Assembly: GCA_963719975.1 (NCBI GenBank)
Contig: CAVRED010000008.1
Location: forward strand, 62,001 to 126,000
From: Poindextera sp963719975
Lineage (GTDB): Bacteria > Pseudomonadota > Alphaproteobacteria > Caulobacterales > Caulobacteraceae
DNA length: 64,000 bases
Reading direction: 5' to 3'
Shown here: piece after piece, positions 34,260-44,685 of the stretch
Numbering within the stretch: position 1 is the first letter of the stretch
Layout: each line of letters opens with the position of its first letter
Notes under the pieces: generated by a model
Databases searched by the model: none
Told to the model about the DNA's origin: nothing
Seen by the model: only the letters and a program-made list of their open reading frames with translations
Program-made: the position numbers and the translations under genes

Positions 34260-35101
34260 TGCCCACGTCCGACCCTCCGCCGGGCTACCAGGCGGTGGTC
34301 GAGCGCCTGATCGCACCGCTCGCGGACCACATCGCGGCGGCCGCGGACGGGCGCGGGCCGGGCTATGTCGTCGGCCTTTGCGGGTCGCAAGGGTCGGGCA
34401 AGACCACGGCCGCGGTCGCGCTCGCAGGCCAGCTCAGGCAGGCGGGCCTGACGGCGTTCGTGCTCTCGCTGGACGACCTCTACCTGCCGCTCGCGGACCG
34501 GGAGCGGTTGGCGGCCGAGGTGCATCCGCTGCTCCGCACCCGCGGGGTCCCGGGCACGCACGATCCTGCGCTCGGCCTCTCGCTGATCGAGCGCCTGGCG
34601 GGGCCTGGCCAGACCATCGTCCCCCGCTTCGACAAGGCGGTGGACGACCGGGCGCCGCCCGAACAGTGGCCGCGCGTGGCGGGCCCCATCGACGTGATCC
34701 TGTTCGAGGGCTGGTGCGTCGGCGCGCTCGCGCAGGCGCCGGAAGCGCTCGAGCCGCCGATCAATGCGCTGGAGCGCGAGCAGGACGCAGACGGGGTCTG
34801 GCGGCGGTTCGTGAACGCCGCGCTGGCGAGGGCCTATCGGCCGCTGTTCGACCGCATCGACATGCTGGCGCTCATCGCGGCGCCCAGCTTCGATGTCGTT
34901 CTCGACTGGCGCCGCGAGCAGGAGCGGGCGCTGCGCGCCGAGCGCGGCCCGGACGCCGGCATGAGCGATGCAGCGCTTGCCACATTCGTCCAGCACTACG
35001 AGCGCCTGACGCGCCACATCCTCGCCGAGATGCCAGCCCGCGCCGACGTGGTCGCCAAACTCGGGCCCAAGCGCGAAGTGCTCGACGTCGCGTTCCGATA
35101 G
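34259..35101 (+). CDS. D-glycerate 3-kinase-like P-loop kinase
   Basis: This 280-residue P-loop kinase has Walker A VGLCGSQGSGKTTAA (about residues 38-52), LSLDDLYLPL, the substrate segment TRGVPGTHDP and VILFEGWCVG. These are the conserved blocks of the plant/fungal-type glycerate kinase family (GLYK, yeast Tda10), which phosphorylates D-glycerate at C3. In the cell this would return glycerate to glycolysis. It is translationally coupled to the VOC gene, whose link to glycerate is not obvious. The reading frame is clean. Confidence 0.85.
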   Translation: MPTSDPPPGYQAVVERLIAPLADHIAAAADGRGPGYVVGLCGSQGSGKTTAAVALAGQLRQAGLTAFVLSLDDLYLPLADRERLAAEVHPLLRTRGVPGTHDPALGLSLIERLAGPGQTIVPRFDKAVDDRAPPEQWPRVAGPIDVILFEGWCVGALAQAPEALEPPINALEREQDADGVWRRFVNAALARAYRPLFDRIDMLALIAAPSFDVVLDWRREQERALRAERGPDAGMSDAALATFVQHYERLTRHILAEMPARADVVAKLGPKREVLDVAFR

Positions 35102-35128
35102 GCGGATCTCGCAGGGTGGGGTGGCAGG

Positions 35129-35190
35129 CCCTTCTCCCCTCGAGGGAGAAGGTGGCCGGGCGAATGCCCGGTCGGATGAGGGGCCGCGCC
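35129..35190 (+). repeat. REP-like element, copy A
   Basis: This 62-base copy has two hairpins. The first is CCTTCTCCC-CTCGA-GGGAGAAGG. The second is CCGGGC-GAAT-GCCCGG. The 28 bases on the left and 18 on the right are identical to copy B read on the other strand; only the second hairpin differs. Confidence 0.7.
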
Positions 35191-35291
35191 GAGCGGGGTG
35201 ACTATCGAGCGGCGAGAGGACCGACTCGAGCTAGCCAAGCGTGTTCCGCGGACTTGTTCGTCAGGCGCCCGGATGACCAATCACCATCGCC

Positions 35292-35351
35292 GGCGCGGCC
35301 CCTCATCCGTCTCGCTGACGCGAGCCACCTTCTCCCTCGAGGGGAGAAGGG
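35292..35351 (-). repeat. REP-like element, copy B (inverted)
   Basis: This 60-base copy lies in inverted orientation. The first hairpin is identical to copy A. The second is CTCGC-GTCA-GCGAG, a different sequence that keeps the pairing. Compensating changes like these suggest the fold is what is preserved. Confidence 0.7.
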
Positions 35352-35407
35352 ACCGGGTAGGAACGCGGGCGATTCACCGAAGAAGAAACCGGCGCAGAGG
35401 GGAGCAG

Positions 35408-37520
35408 CTAGTCCATCAGCCGCTCGGTGAAGTAGGTCATCTCGAGGGCGGTGGTGCGGGCTTGTTCTTCCTGGTTCGCGCCGGAACCGTGGCCGCCCTC
35501 GATCACCTCGTAGAAGAGGTAGGGCTTGCCCAGCGAAGCCAGCATGGCGGCGAACTTGCGAGCGTGCTGGGGACCCACGCGGTCGTCCTTGGTCGTGGTC
35601 CAGATCAGCGGCATCGGATAGTCGACGTCGGCCTTGAGGTTTGCGTAGGGCGAGGTCTTTTCGAGGAAGGCGCGCTCGTCCGGATTGGCCACCGACCCGT
35701 ACTCGCCCACCCAGGAAGCGCCGGCGGCGATCTGCTCGAAGCGCAGCATGTCGAGCAGCGGCACCTGGATGTCGACGGCGCGGAAGAGGTCCGGATGCTG
35801 GGTGAACTCGACGCCCATGAGAAGGCCCCCGTTCGAGCCGCCCTGGATGCCGAGCCGGCGGGGACTGGTGATCCCGCGCGCGATCAGGTCCTTGGCCACA
35901 GCGGCGAAGTCGTCCCAGGCGAGCTGGCGGTGGGTCTTCAGCGCCGCATCGTGCCAGGCCGGACCGAACTCGCCGCCGCCGCGGATGTTGGCGACGACGA
36001 ACACCCCGCCGCGCTCGAGCCAGAGCTTGCCGATCGTGCCCGAGTAGGCCGGCGTCAGCGACACCTGGAAGCCGCCGTAGGCGTAGAGGATGGTCGGGTT
36101 GGAGCCGTCGAGCTTCATCCCCTTCGGGTGGACGACGAAGTAGGGAATCTTGGTCCCGTCGCTCGACGTCGCCTCGTACTGGTCGACGGCGTCCTTCGAG
36201 GAGTCGAACCGCGGCGGCAGCGCCTTCACCTCGCTTGCCGCGCCGCCCGTCGCGTCGGCCTGGAACAGCGACGGCGGGTCCAGGTAATTGTCGACGCCAT
36301 AGTAGAAGGCGTCGCTGGTCTCGATCGCCGCGGCGAGGTTGACCGAGGAGTCTGGCCGCGACCGGCATCGACGTCGCTCGCCAGGCGCCGTCATCGCCGC
36401 GGTCGAACGAGAAGAGGCCGCCGCGCACGTTGTCGAAGATGGCCGCGACGATGCGGGTCTTGGTGTTGGCCACCTGCTCGATCGACTGTCGCGGGCCGGG
36501 CGCATAGACGAGCGGGTCGGGCGCAGGGTCGAGGTGCCGCCGTTCAGGAACCGCGGCGCGACCGCCAAGAGCGAACCGGCCTTGTAGGCGTGGCCCTGGA
36601 AGGTCCAGTCCTCTTCGATGGTGAACAGGAGCTGGCCGCGGACGTAGCCCTGCAGGCTGACCTTCGCCGGCAGCGCGAGCTTCACCGCGCCGGCGTCGGT
36701 CAGCCGGTAGATCTCGGCGTGGAAGAAGTCGATGGCGCGCGTGAGGAGGGGCAGCACATCGCCGTCGCCGTCGTGCATCACGCTCATGCCGACGGGGACG
36801 TCGCTCGGCGTCCCGCGGAACACCTCCTTCGCCTCGCTCGAGCGCCTGGCCGCGCTTCAGCGTCCTTGACCACGAAGGGATAGCCGGAGGCGGTCATCGT
36901 GCCCGGGCCCCAGTCGCGGGCGACGAGCAGTGTGTCGTCGTTCAGCCAGTCGACGTTCTGCTTGCTGCGCGGCAGGACGAACCCGCCGGAGACGAACTGG
37001 CCGGTCGTCAGGTCGAACTCGCGCGTCGGTGCCGGCGTCTTCGCCGCCGTCCGAGAGGCTGACCAGGCAGCGGTCGTAGGCGGGCGAGCGGCAGTTGTCG
37101 CCCTGCCAGACCCAGTTGGCGTTCTCGGCCTTGGCGACGGCGTCGAGGTCGAGGACGGTGCGCCAGTGGGGGTTCGGCCGTTGCGTAGTCGGCCGGCGTC
37201 GTCACCCGCCAGATCCCGCGCACGTGGTCGGCGTCGCGCCAGAAGTTGTAGATCTTGTCGCCGACGCATCTCGGGGCGCGGGGATGCGATCCTTGGCCTG
37301 GGCGATCCTCAGCGCGTCGGCGAACAGGCCGGCGAAGCGCGGGTCGGCTTCGAGCACGCCGGTGGTCTTGGCGTTCTCCGCCTTGACCCAGGCCATGGCC
37401 TTGTCGCCGTTCAGGTCCTCGAGCCACACGAACGGATCGCCCGCCTGGGCCGCGCGGGCGACGCCGGCGCCGATGCCGAGCAAGAAGGTGATCGCCGCCA
37501 GAGTCGCGATATGGTGCACT
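35408..37520 (-). CDS. Prolyl oligopeptidase family S9 peptidase, exported (several frame changes)
   Basis: This peptidase is about 704 codons in total, the family's usual length. The start is GTG 37520 with GGGAG eight bases upstream; a signal peptide follows (ATLAAITFLLGIGAGVARA). The N-terminal propeller is fragmented by at least five indels (near 37265, 37165, 37025, 36860, 36530 and 36350). Each fragment continues in a neighbouring frame with sensible propeller sequence, for example IYNFWRDADHVRGIW and REFDLTTGQFVSGGF. The catalytic domain is intact: Ser in IQGGSNGGLLMG, Asp in TTTKDDRVGPQHA, His in VIEGGHGSGAN. It would cut short proline-containing peptides in the periplasm. I read the breaks as base-call errors, because the coding signal and total length survive. 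Confidence 0.85.
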
Positions 37521-37586
37521 GATGAACTCCCACTTCGGGTTTGCCGCACCCATAGCACGCGGCGCCCGTCCTGCTGGAAGTCGGCG

Positions 37587-38165
37587 ATGACAGAGACCCA
37601 CGGATACAGCGTCTTCTCGACGGCGATCGGCGAATGCGCGGTGGCCTGGAGCGCCAATGCCCTGACCGCGGTGCAGCTGCCGGAGGGCGATGCGGCGGCC
37701 GCCCACGCGCGGATGCGGCGCCGCTTTCCGAATGCGTCCGCAAGCGAGCCGCCGGCGTTCGCCCGTGAGGCGATCGCCGACATCCGCGCGTTGGTCGCCG
37801 GCGAGCGGCGCGACCTGACCGGCGTCCCGCTCGACATGGAGGGGCTGAGCGCTTTCGCGCGCGAGGTCTACGCGATCGCCCGCGCGATCCCGCCGGGCGA
37901 GACGATGACCTATGGCGAGATCGCCGCGCGGCTCGGCGATCCGGCCGCGGCGCGGGCGGTCGGCGAGGCGATGGGGCAGAACCCCTATCCGATCGTCGTG
38001 CCCTGCCATCGCGTGCTGGCCGCAGGCGGAAAGCTCGGCGGCTTCTCGGCCCACGGCGGCGCTGCGACCAAACTGCGCCTGCTCGAAATCGAGGGCGCCG
38101 CCATCGGCGAGCCGGCGCCCCTGTTCGGCGACCTGCCCCGGGCGATCAGGCCGCAGCGGCGGTAG
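37587..38165 (+). CDS. ogt: Methylated-DNA-[protein]-cysteine S-methyltransferase
   Basis: This 192-residue DNA-repair protein transfers alkyl groups from O6-alkylguanine to its own cysteine. The active-site block is IVVPCHRVLAAGGKLGGFS, and the helix-turn-helix region is GETMTYGEIAARLGDPAAAR. The start is ATG 37587 (MTETHGYSVFSTAIG) with GGAAG upstream. The N-terminal ribonuclease-H-like part is complete, so this is an Ogt-type enzyme without an Ada regulatory domain. It diverges from the S9 peptidase across 66 bases. Confidence 0.93.
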   Translation: MTETHGYSVFSTAIGECAVAWSANALTAVQLPEGDAAAAHARMRRRFPNASASEPPAFAREAIADIRALVAGERRDLTGVPLDMEGLSAFAREVYAIARAIPPGETMTYGEIAARLGDPAAARAVGEAMGQNPYPIVVPCHRVLAAGGKLGGFSAHGGAATKLRLLEIEGAAIGEPAPLFGDLPRAIRPQRR

Positions 38166-38304
38166 TCCAAGCGGCCAAGCTTTCCCTTGCCTGGCGCTTT
38201 GGCCTCAATAGGCTGCGCCGTGTCGAGGGACGAGGCGCGCCACGCGATGTGGCCGTATCCCACTGACGCAAGGCGCCTCGGGCACAGGCGCCCAGGAGGG
38301 AACA

Positions 38305-38733
38305 ATGGACATGGCGCATACGCCGCATGAACGGATCGCGGAGCGGAAGAAACACGGCGTCCATACCGTCGCCAAGGAGCACACCGGCTTCAACGGCTGG
38401 CTGGCGGTCATGATCACCAACGGCGTGGCGACGATGTGGTGCGCCTACGCCTTCGCCCTTCTGGCGTTGATCAGCCTGCCCGACGCGATCAGGACCGGAA
38501 CGGCGGCGCTGATCGCCTGGATCGCGCAGACGTTCCTGCAGCTGGTCCTGCTCTCGATCATCATGGTCGGCCAGAAGGTCGCGGCCGCGGCGTCCGACAA
38601 GCAGGCGGAGCAGACCTACAAGGACGCCGAGGCGCTGCTCGAAATCAGCAACGACGTCCACAAGCTGCTGAAAGTAAACAACGATCTGACCGAGCAGATC
38701 CACGCACTGGTCGACAACAAAGCTCCCGCTTGA
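38305..38733 (+). CDS. Conserved two-helix membrane protein
   Basis: This 142-residue protein starts at ATG 38305 behind AGGAGGG. It has an N-terminal basic, His-rich segment, then GFNGWLAVMITNGVATMWCA leading into helix one (YAFALLALISL), and helix two (WIAQTFLQLVLLSIIMVGQ). A soluble coiled-coil-like tail follows (QTYKDAEALLEISNDVHKLL). The layout is like DUF1003 proteins but shorter. The function is unknown, and it stands alone. Confidence 0.7.
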   Translation: MDMAHTPHERIAERKKHGVHTVAKEHTGFNGWLAVMITNGVATMWCAYAFALLALISLPDAIRTGTAALIAWIAQTFLQLVLLSIIMVGQKVAAAASDKQAEQTYKDAEALLEISNDVHKLLKVNNDLTEQIHALVDNKAPA

Positions 38734-38821
38734 AAGGCGCGCCGGCCGAGTCCGACTAGCGCTCGAGGTGATGCACCTCGAAGACGGTCTCCTGCGTCGC
38801 CTCGCGAGTCGACTCGCGCGG

Positions 38822-39472
38822 TTAGCCTATCCCGGCGGCGGGCGGGTTGGCGGCCACGGCGGCGCGAAGTTCGCCGAGGACCTTGGCGATCGCCGGGTGG
38901 CTCGCCACGCGGTCGGCGTAGCTGGCCAGTTTGGGGAACTGCGCCAGGAGTTCGGGCTCGCCCATCATGCCGCTGAGCGCCCGCACGCCGAAGAGCGCCG
39001 GGCCGAGGACGCAGTCGGCCTGGGACAACGTCGCCCCGATGGCGTAACCGCCGCCGGCGACGAAGAACTCCACACGGCCTAGGCCGGTCCTGAGGCTCGC
39101 GAGCGCCGTCGCGCCGGCCGCCGGCGCGCCATCGCGCAGGTCGTGGAAGAACTGGACGATCGGGCTGAGGACCGCGCCGTCGGCGAGGCGGATGACGGCA
39201 AGGACCTTGGCCCGGCCTTCCGGATCATCGGGCCTCAAGGGGCGGTCGGGGAACTTCTCATCGAGATAGGCGAGGATCGCGACTGACTCCGGCAGCGGCG
39301 TTCCATCGTCGAGCATGAGGCATGGGATCGTCCCCGCGCCGGTGAGGCGCCGGTAGGCGTCGGACTGGAGGCCGCCGGGCGGCGGCTCGATCGGAATCGC
39401 CAGCCCCTTGGCGTAGATCGCCGCGCGCACCGGCGCGCAGTAGGGCGAGGTGTCGTCCGAATAGAGGATCAT
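38822..39472 (-). CDS. Glutathione S-transferase family protein
   Basis: This is a 216-residue two-domain GST. The thioredoxin-like domain has the catalytic region LYSDDTSPYCAPVRAAIY and the glutathione-binding GTIPCLMLDDGTPLPES. The C-terminal helical domain includes YAIGATLSQADCVLGPALF, with the N-capping box Ser-x-x-Asp. SPYC resembles the stress-starvation/zeta-like classes. It ends nine bases short of the RND gene stop region on the same strand but is transcribed after it, and might be the last gene of the efflux operon. The substrate is unknown. Confidence 0.88.
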   Translation of the reverse strand: MILYSDDTSPYCAPVRAAIYAKGLAIPIEPPPGGLQSDAYRRLTGAGTIPCLMLDDGTPLPESVAILAYLDEKFPDRPLRPDDPEGRAKVLAVIRLADGAVLSPIVQFFHDLRDGAPAAGATALASLRTGLGRVEFFVAGGGYAIGATLSQADCVLGPALFGVRALSGMMGEPELLAQFPKLASYADRVASHPAIAKVLGELRAAVAANPPAAGIG

Positions 39473-39481
39473 TGGCTCTCT

Positions 39482-42400
39482 CTACGCTCCTGGCTCGGCA
39501 TCGGTCTGTCGTGGGCCTCCGCGCGGACGAACCGAGACCCGGCGCACGCCCACGAAGAACAGCGGCACGAAGAAGACCGCGATGACCGTCGCCGCCAGCA
39601 CGCCGCCGATCACGCCGGTGCCGATGTCGTGCTGGCTCGCCGCCCCGGCGCCTGACGCGATGGCCAGCGGGAACACACCGGCCATGAAGGCGAGCGATGT
39701 CATCAGGATCGGGCGCAGCCTGAGCCGCGCCGCCTGCATCGCCGCCTCGCGCGGAACCGCGCCGCGCTTCTCGGCGACGTCGGCGAACTGCACGATCAGG
39801 ATGGCGTTCTTGGCCGAAAGGCCGATCGTGGTCAGCAGCCCGACCTGGAAATAGACGTCGTTGTAGAAGCCGCGCAGCGTCGCGGCGAGGACGGCCCCGA
39901 GCACGCCGAGCGGCACCACCAGGATGACCGAGAGCGGGATCGACCAGCTCTCGTAGAGCGCCGCGAGGCTCAGGAACACCACGAGCACAGAGAGGGCGTA
40001 GAGGAACGGCGCCTGCGAGCCGGACAAGAGCTCTTGGTAGGACAGCCCGGTCCACTCGTAGCCGATCCCCCGCGGCAGCTCGCCGACCAGCTTCTCCATC
40101 TCGCGCATCGCAGCGCCCGAGCTGACGCCGGGCGCCGACTGGCCCTGGATCTCGAGCGCCGGCTGGCCGTTGTAGCGCCCGAGCTGCGATGGCCCGACCG
40201 TCCAGCTGGACGTTGCGAAGGCGGAGAAGGGCGCCATGGTCCCTGACGAGCCCCTCACGTACCAGCTTCCGACGTCCTCGGGCCTGGAGCGGAACGGCGC
40301 ATCGCCCTGCAGGAAGACCCGCTTCACCCGTCCGCGGTCGACGAAGTTGTTGATGAACGAGCCGCCCCAGGCCAGGGCGAAGGTGTCGTCGATGTCGCCA
40401 AGATTGAGGCCGAGGGCGGTCGCCTTGGAAGAATCGATGTCGAGGTGGAGCTGCGGCGTGTCGGCCTGATTGTTGGCCCGCACGCCGGCGAGGATGGGGT
40501 CCCTGGCGGCGAGCGCCAGACAGCTGGTCCTGCGCCGCCATCAGGCGCTCATGGCCGAGCCCGCCGCGGTCCTCCAGCTGCAGGTCGAAGCCGGACGAGC
40601 TGCCGAGCCCGGGCACGGCGGGCGGCACGAGCATGTAGACCTGGCCGTCGCGGACCTGCTGCGACAGCGCCCGGGTCGCCCGCTGGGCGATCGCCGTTGC
40701 ACTGTTCTCAGCCCCTGGTCGGTCCTTCCAGTCGGTGAGGTGGATGAACGCCTGGCCGAGGTTCTGCCCGTTGCCGCCGAAGTTGAAGCCGGCGACGGTG
40801 AACAGGGCCTCGATGTTCCGCTTCTCGTCGCCCAGCAGGTAGTGCTCGATCTGCTTGCCGACGGCGACGGTCCGAGACTGGGTGGCGCCGGCCGGCAGCG
40901 TGTAGAGGCCGATCATCGAGCCCTGGTCCTCGACGGGCAGGAAGGCGCTGGGCAGGCGCACGAACAGCCCGACCAGGGCGACGATCAGCACCGCGTAGAG
41001 GATCAGCGCCGGCAGCGGGCGACCGATCACGCGGCCGAGCGACGCCTGGTGGCGGCTCACGGTGGCGGCGAACGTTCGGTTGAACCAGCCGAAGAAGCCG
41101 CGGGCGTGCTCGCGATGGCCCTTTTCGACGGGTTTGAGCAGGTTGGCGCAGAGCGCCGGCGTCAGGACCAGCGCCACCAGGATCGACAGGGACATCGCCG
41201 CGACGATGGTGATCGAGAACTGGCGGTAGATGACGCCGGTCGAGCCGCCGATGAAGGCCATCGGCAGGAACACCGCCGCCAGCACCAGCGCGACGCCGAT
41301 CAGCGCGCCGGTGATCTCGCCCATCGAACGGATCGTCGCCTCCTTCGGCGGCAATCCCTCCTCGCTCATGATCCGCTCGACGTTCTCGACCACAACGATG
41401 GCGTCGTCGACCAGAAGGCCGATCGCCAGCACCATGGCGAACATGGTCAGCGTGTTGATCGAATAGCCGAACGCGGCGAGCACGCCGAAGGTCCCGAGCA
41501 GAACGACAGGCACCGCGACGGCGGGGATCAGCGTGACCCGCCAATCCTGCAGGAACACGAACATCACCGCGATGACGAGGGCGATGGCCTCGATCAGCGT
41601 GACGACCACCTGTTGAATCGAGAGCTTGATGAAGGTCGTCGAGTTCCACCGGAAAGCTCAGCTTCAGCCCAGGCGGCAGGCTCGCGGCGAGCTGCGAGGC
41701 CCTCTGCTTGACCAGGTCGGCGGTGGTGAGCGCATTGGCGCCCGGCGAGAGCTGGATGGCGACGCCCCCCGCCGGGAGGCCATTGAGGCGAGTGGTGGTG
41801 GAATAGTCGTCGGCGCCGAGCTCGACGCGCGCGACGTCGGACAGCCGCACGACCGAGCCGTTTGGCTCCGTCTTCAGGATGATCGCCTTGAACTGGTCGG
41901 GACTCGTCATCAACGACTGGGCGGTGACCGTGGCGTCCAGCTCCTGCCCGGGCGGCGAAGGCAGGCCGCCGACCTCGCCGCCGGTCACCTGGACGTTCTG
42001 GGCCAGCACCGCCGCTCGCACGTCGGACGGCATGAGGCCGTAGGTCTGCAGCTTGTAGGGATCGAGCCAGATGCGGATCGCGTACTGCCCGCCGAAGACC
42101 CGCACGGCGCCGACGCCGTTGACCCGCGCCAGCGGGTCGACGATGACGCTCCGCAGATAGTCGGCGATGTCGATCGAGCTGTAACGCCCGCTGGTGTCGC
42201 TGAGCCCCACGACCATGAGGAAGCCGCCCTGGGCCTTGGCGACGCCGATGCCTTGCTGGGTGACCTGCGCGGGCAGCAGCGGCAACGCCGACTGCAGCTT
42301 GTTCTGCACCTGCACCTGGGCGATGTCGGGATCGGTGCCCGGCGCGAACGTCACCTGGATCTGGACGCCGCCGTCCGAGCTGCTGGTGGACGAGAAGTAG

Positions 42401-42630
42401 AGCAGGTGGTCGAGGCCGGTGAGCTGTTGCTCGATGACCTGGGTGACCGAGGTCTCGACGGTCGCCGCCGACGCGCCCGGATACTCCGCGAAGATGGCGA
42501 CCGACGGCGGCGCGATCGTCGGGTACTGCTCGATCGGCAGGGTGCGGATGGCGAGCGCGCCGGCCACCATGATCACGATCGCAATGACAGTCGCGAAGAT
42601 CGGCCGTTCGATGAAGAAGCGCGACAGCAA
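39482..42630 (-). CDS. RND multidrug efflux permease, AcrB/MexB (HAE1) type (two frameshifts)
   Basis: This permease is 1048 residues after removing two extra bases, the standard AcrB length. It opens LSRFFIERPIFATVIAIVIM (TTG 42630, seven bases after the fusion-protein stop). The TM4 proton-relay LLVDDAIVVVENVERI, with its paired Asp residues, and TM10-11 TTIGLSAKNAILIVQFA are present. Lesions lie near 41645 (VESTTFIKLSIQQV joins) and near 40500-40530. It pumps amphiphilic drugs or lipids outwards using the proton gradient, together with the membrane fusion protein upstream and an outer-membrane channel not encoded here. Confidence 0.93.
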
Positions 42631-42637
42631 CGCCGGC

Positions 42638-43790
42638 CTACCGGACGTTGTCGGCGGGGACGGCGCGGACTTGCGCTCCAGCTTCGGCTGACTGGGTCCC
42701 TTCCACGATCACCCGGTCGCCGGCGTTCAGACCCGAGGTGACCAACCACTTGTTCCCCACCGTCTGGCTGACCGCGAGCTGGCGCAGTTCGACAACGCCC
42801 ATACCGTTGACCACGAGCGCGGTCGGTTGGCCCTTCTGGTCGTGGCCGACGCCTTGCTCGGGCACGAGCAGGCCCGCGGGGCTGACGCCCTCGGCGATCG
42901 TCGCGCGCACGAACATGCCGGGCAGCAAGAGCTCGGAGGGGTTGGGAAAGATCGCCCGCAGCGTCACGGCGTCGGTGGCCTGGTCGACGGTGACGTCGGT
43001 GACCTGGAGGCGGCCAGCGAGCGGATAGGTCGTCCCGTCGTCGAGGGTGATGTGCGCCTCGGCGCTCGCCGGCGCGCCCGCGGTGACCTGCCCCTGCTCG
43101 ACCTGGCGGCGCAGCGCCACGAGCTGGGCGACCGACTGGGTGACGTCGACATAGATCGGGTCGAGCCGCTGGATGGTGTCGAGGGCGGTCGGCTGGTTGG
43201 CGGTGACCAGCGCGCCTTTGGTCACCGTCGAGATGCCGATCCGCCCGGTGATCGGGGCCGTTACGCGGGTGAAGGCGAGGTTGATCCGCGCCGCCTCGCG
43301 TCGCCGCGCGATCCTGCTGGACGGTGGCCTGCGCCTCTTTGAACGCCGCCTCGGCGTCGTCGTAGTCCTGGGCGGCGACCGAATCCTGCTTCATGAGCGT
43401 GGCGAAGCGCTCGGCCTTCGCCCGCGTGGCGGCGAGGTTGGCCTCGGCGCTGGCCAGCTGCGCCTTCGCCTGGTCGTAAGCGGCGCGGAACGGCGCCGGC
43501 TCGATCTGATAGAGCACCTGCCCGGCGCGCACGAGCGAGCCTTCGCTGAACAGGCGCGCCTCGATGATCCCGCCGACCTGCGGCCGCACGTCGGCGGTCT
43601 CGTAGGGGCTGGTGCGTCCGGGGAGCTCGGTGGTCAGCATCACAGGCTGCGGCTCGATGGTGACCACGCCGACCGTCGGCGGCGGCCGCTGCGCGCTGGC
43701 CCTGGCCGCCACAGCCCTCGCCAGCGCCGCCAGCAGCGCGGCCAGACTCAAATGGCCCAGGCGCTCGGTGAATGTCGGCTCGTCGCGCAA
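42638..43790 (-). CDS. RND efflux membrane fusion protein, AcrA/MexA type (frameshifts)
   Basis: The protein is about 383 residues after repair. Core features are the lipoyl-domain start TTELPGRTSPYETADVRPQV, the helical hairpin AAYDQAKAQLASAEANLAAT, and the barrel segments GRIGISTVTKGALVTANQ and GMFVRATIAEG. One lesion near 43300-43312 splits the hairpin. A start at TTG 43790 is weak. A lipobox-like LAGC can be read in a neighbouring frame near 43705, so two small compensating errors may hide a lipoprotein signal. It links the RND permease to an outer-membrane channel. Confidence 0.9.
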
Positions 43791-43814
43791 GGCCTCGCGT
43801 TCTACTTGTCAAAC

Positions 43815-43845
43815 GAACGTCCGCTAACCCCCATTGCGGACGTTC
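43815..43845. terminator. Palindromic GAACGTCCGC repeat
   Basis: GAACGTCCGC, an 11-base loop and GCGGACGTTC form a perfect ten-base stem between the alpha/beta hydrolase stop and the efflux operon. I recall very similar CGTCCGC...GCGGACG palindromes scattered between genes in caulobacters and sphingomonads. It may be such a repeat and also a terminator. Confidence 0.55.
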
Positions 43846-43898
43846 CGATCTCGGCGCCCTGAAGGGGCGGGCCGCTCGCTGGCGAGGGGTGAGCGATC

Positions 43899-44682
43899 TT
43901 ACTGGGCCAGGCGTCCGATCGCGTCGGCGACCTGGTCGGTCTTCTCGAAGATCACCATGTGCCCCGCCTCCGGGATGGAGACCAGCTGGGCGCCGGCGAT
44001 CTTGCGCTTGAACTCCTGGGCGTAGACCGGCGCGATCAGCTTGTCGGAGTCGCCCCAGACCAGGATGGTCTTGGCCTTCACCCGATAGAGCCGCCCGGCC
44101 AGTCCGCGCTCGGGGATCGGGAACAGGATCCGCCCGGCCATGCCGAGCTGGCGCGCGTTGGTGACCAGGTAGGTCTGCAGGAAGTTCGGGTCGGACACGT
44201 CGCGGCCCGCCGTCATCATCTGCGCGCCGGCCGCCGCGTCGTGGAACAGCAGCGCCGGCATCTCGAACGGCAGGGTCGAGAAGAAGTCGGGGATCGGATG
44301 GTCGTCGAGCCAGAGCCCCGCCGGGCAGATCAGCGCCGAGGCGGCTGACGTCATGCGGCGCGATCGCCGCCATCTCAGCGGCGATCATGCCGCCCATCGA
44401 GTGGCCGACCAGGATCGGATCCTTCGAGCCCAAGCGCTTCGACCACGTCCCAGGTGTGGAGCGTGAAGTCGAGCATGTCGCGCAGCTCGGGGCACTCCTG
44501 GCTCTCGCCGTAACCCGGAAGGAACGGCGCATGCACGTGGAAGCGCTGCGGCGAGCTTGGCCAGGAACGGGTCGTCGCGCGGTCATGCCGCCGGCGCCGT
44601 GCAGGAAGACGAGCGGCTGGCCCGATCCGCCTTCCAGGTACTGGACCGGAACGTGCGCGGTCTGAACGGTCTTGAGCTCCAT
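43899..44682 (-). CDS. Alpha/beta hydrolase (several frame changes)
   Basis: This hydrolase is about 261 codons, starting at ATG 44682, three bases after the stop of the LLM oxidoreductase. Pieces in order: LVFLHGAGGM, then in another frame FHVHAPFLPGYGESQECP and LHTWDVVEALGLEGSDP, then the nucleophile ILVGHSMGGMIAAEM, then LICPAGLWLDDHPIPDFF, KTILVWGDSDKLIAP and the His in IPEAGHMVIF. At least three indels split it (near 44575, 44435 and 44350). All catalytic elements survive. It works with the co-transcribed flavin oxidoreductase; the substrate is unknown, perhaps an ester or ring-cleavage product. Confidence 0.82.
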
Positions 44683-44685
44683 CGC

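Larger units (their letters stand above)
35102..35407. other. Intergenic region carrying two inverted repeat elements
   Basis: These 306 bases lie between convergent genes (kinase and S9 peptidase) and contain no gene I can support. Two REP-like copies in inverted orientation, at 35129-35190 and 35292-35351, flank about 100 bases of unremarkable GC-rich sequence. The pair could fold as a large cruciform or end transcription from both sides. Confidence 0.6.
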
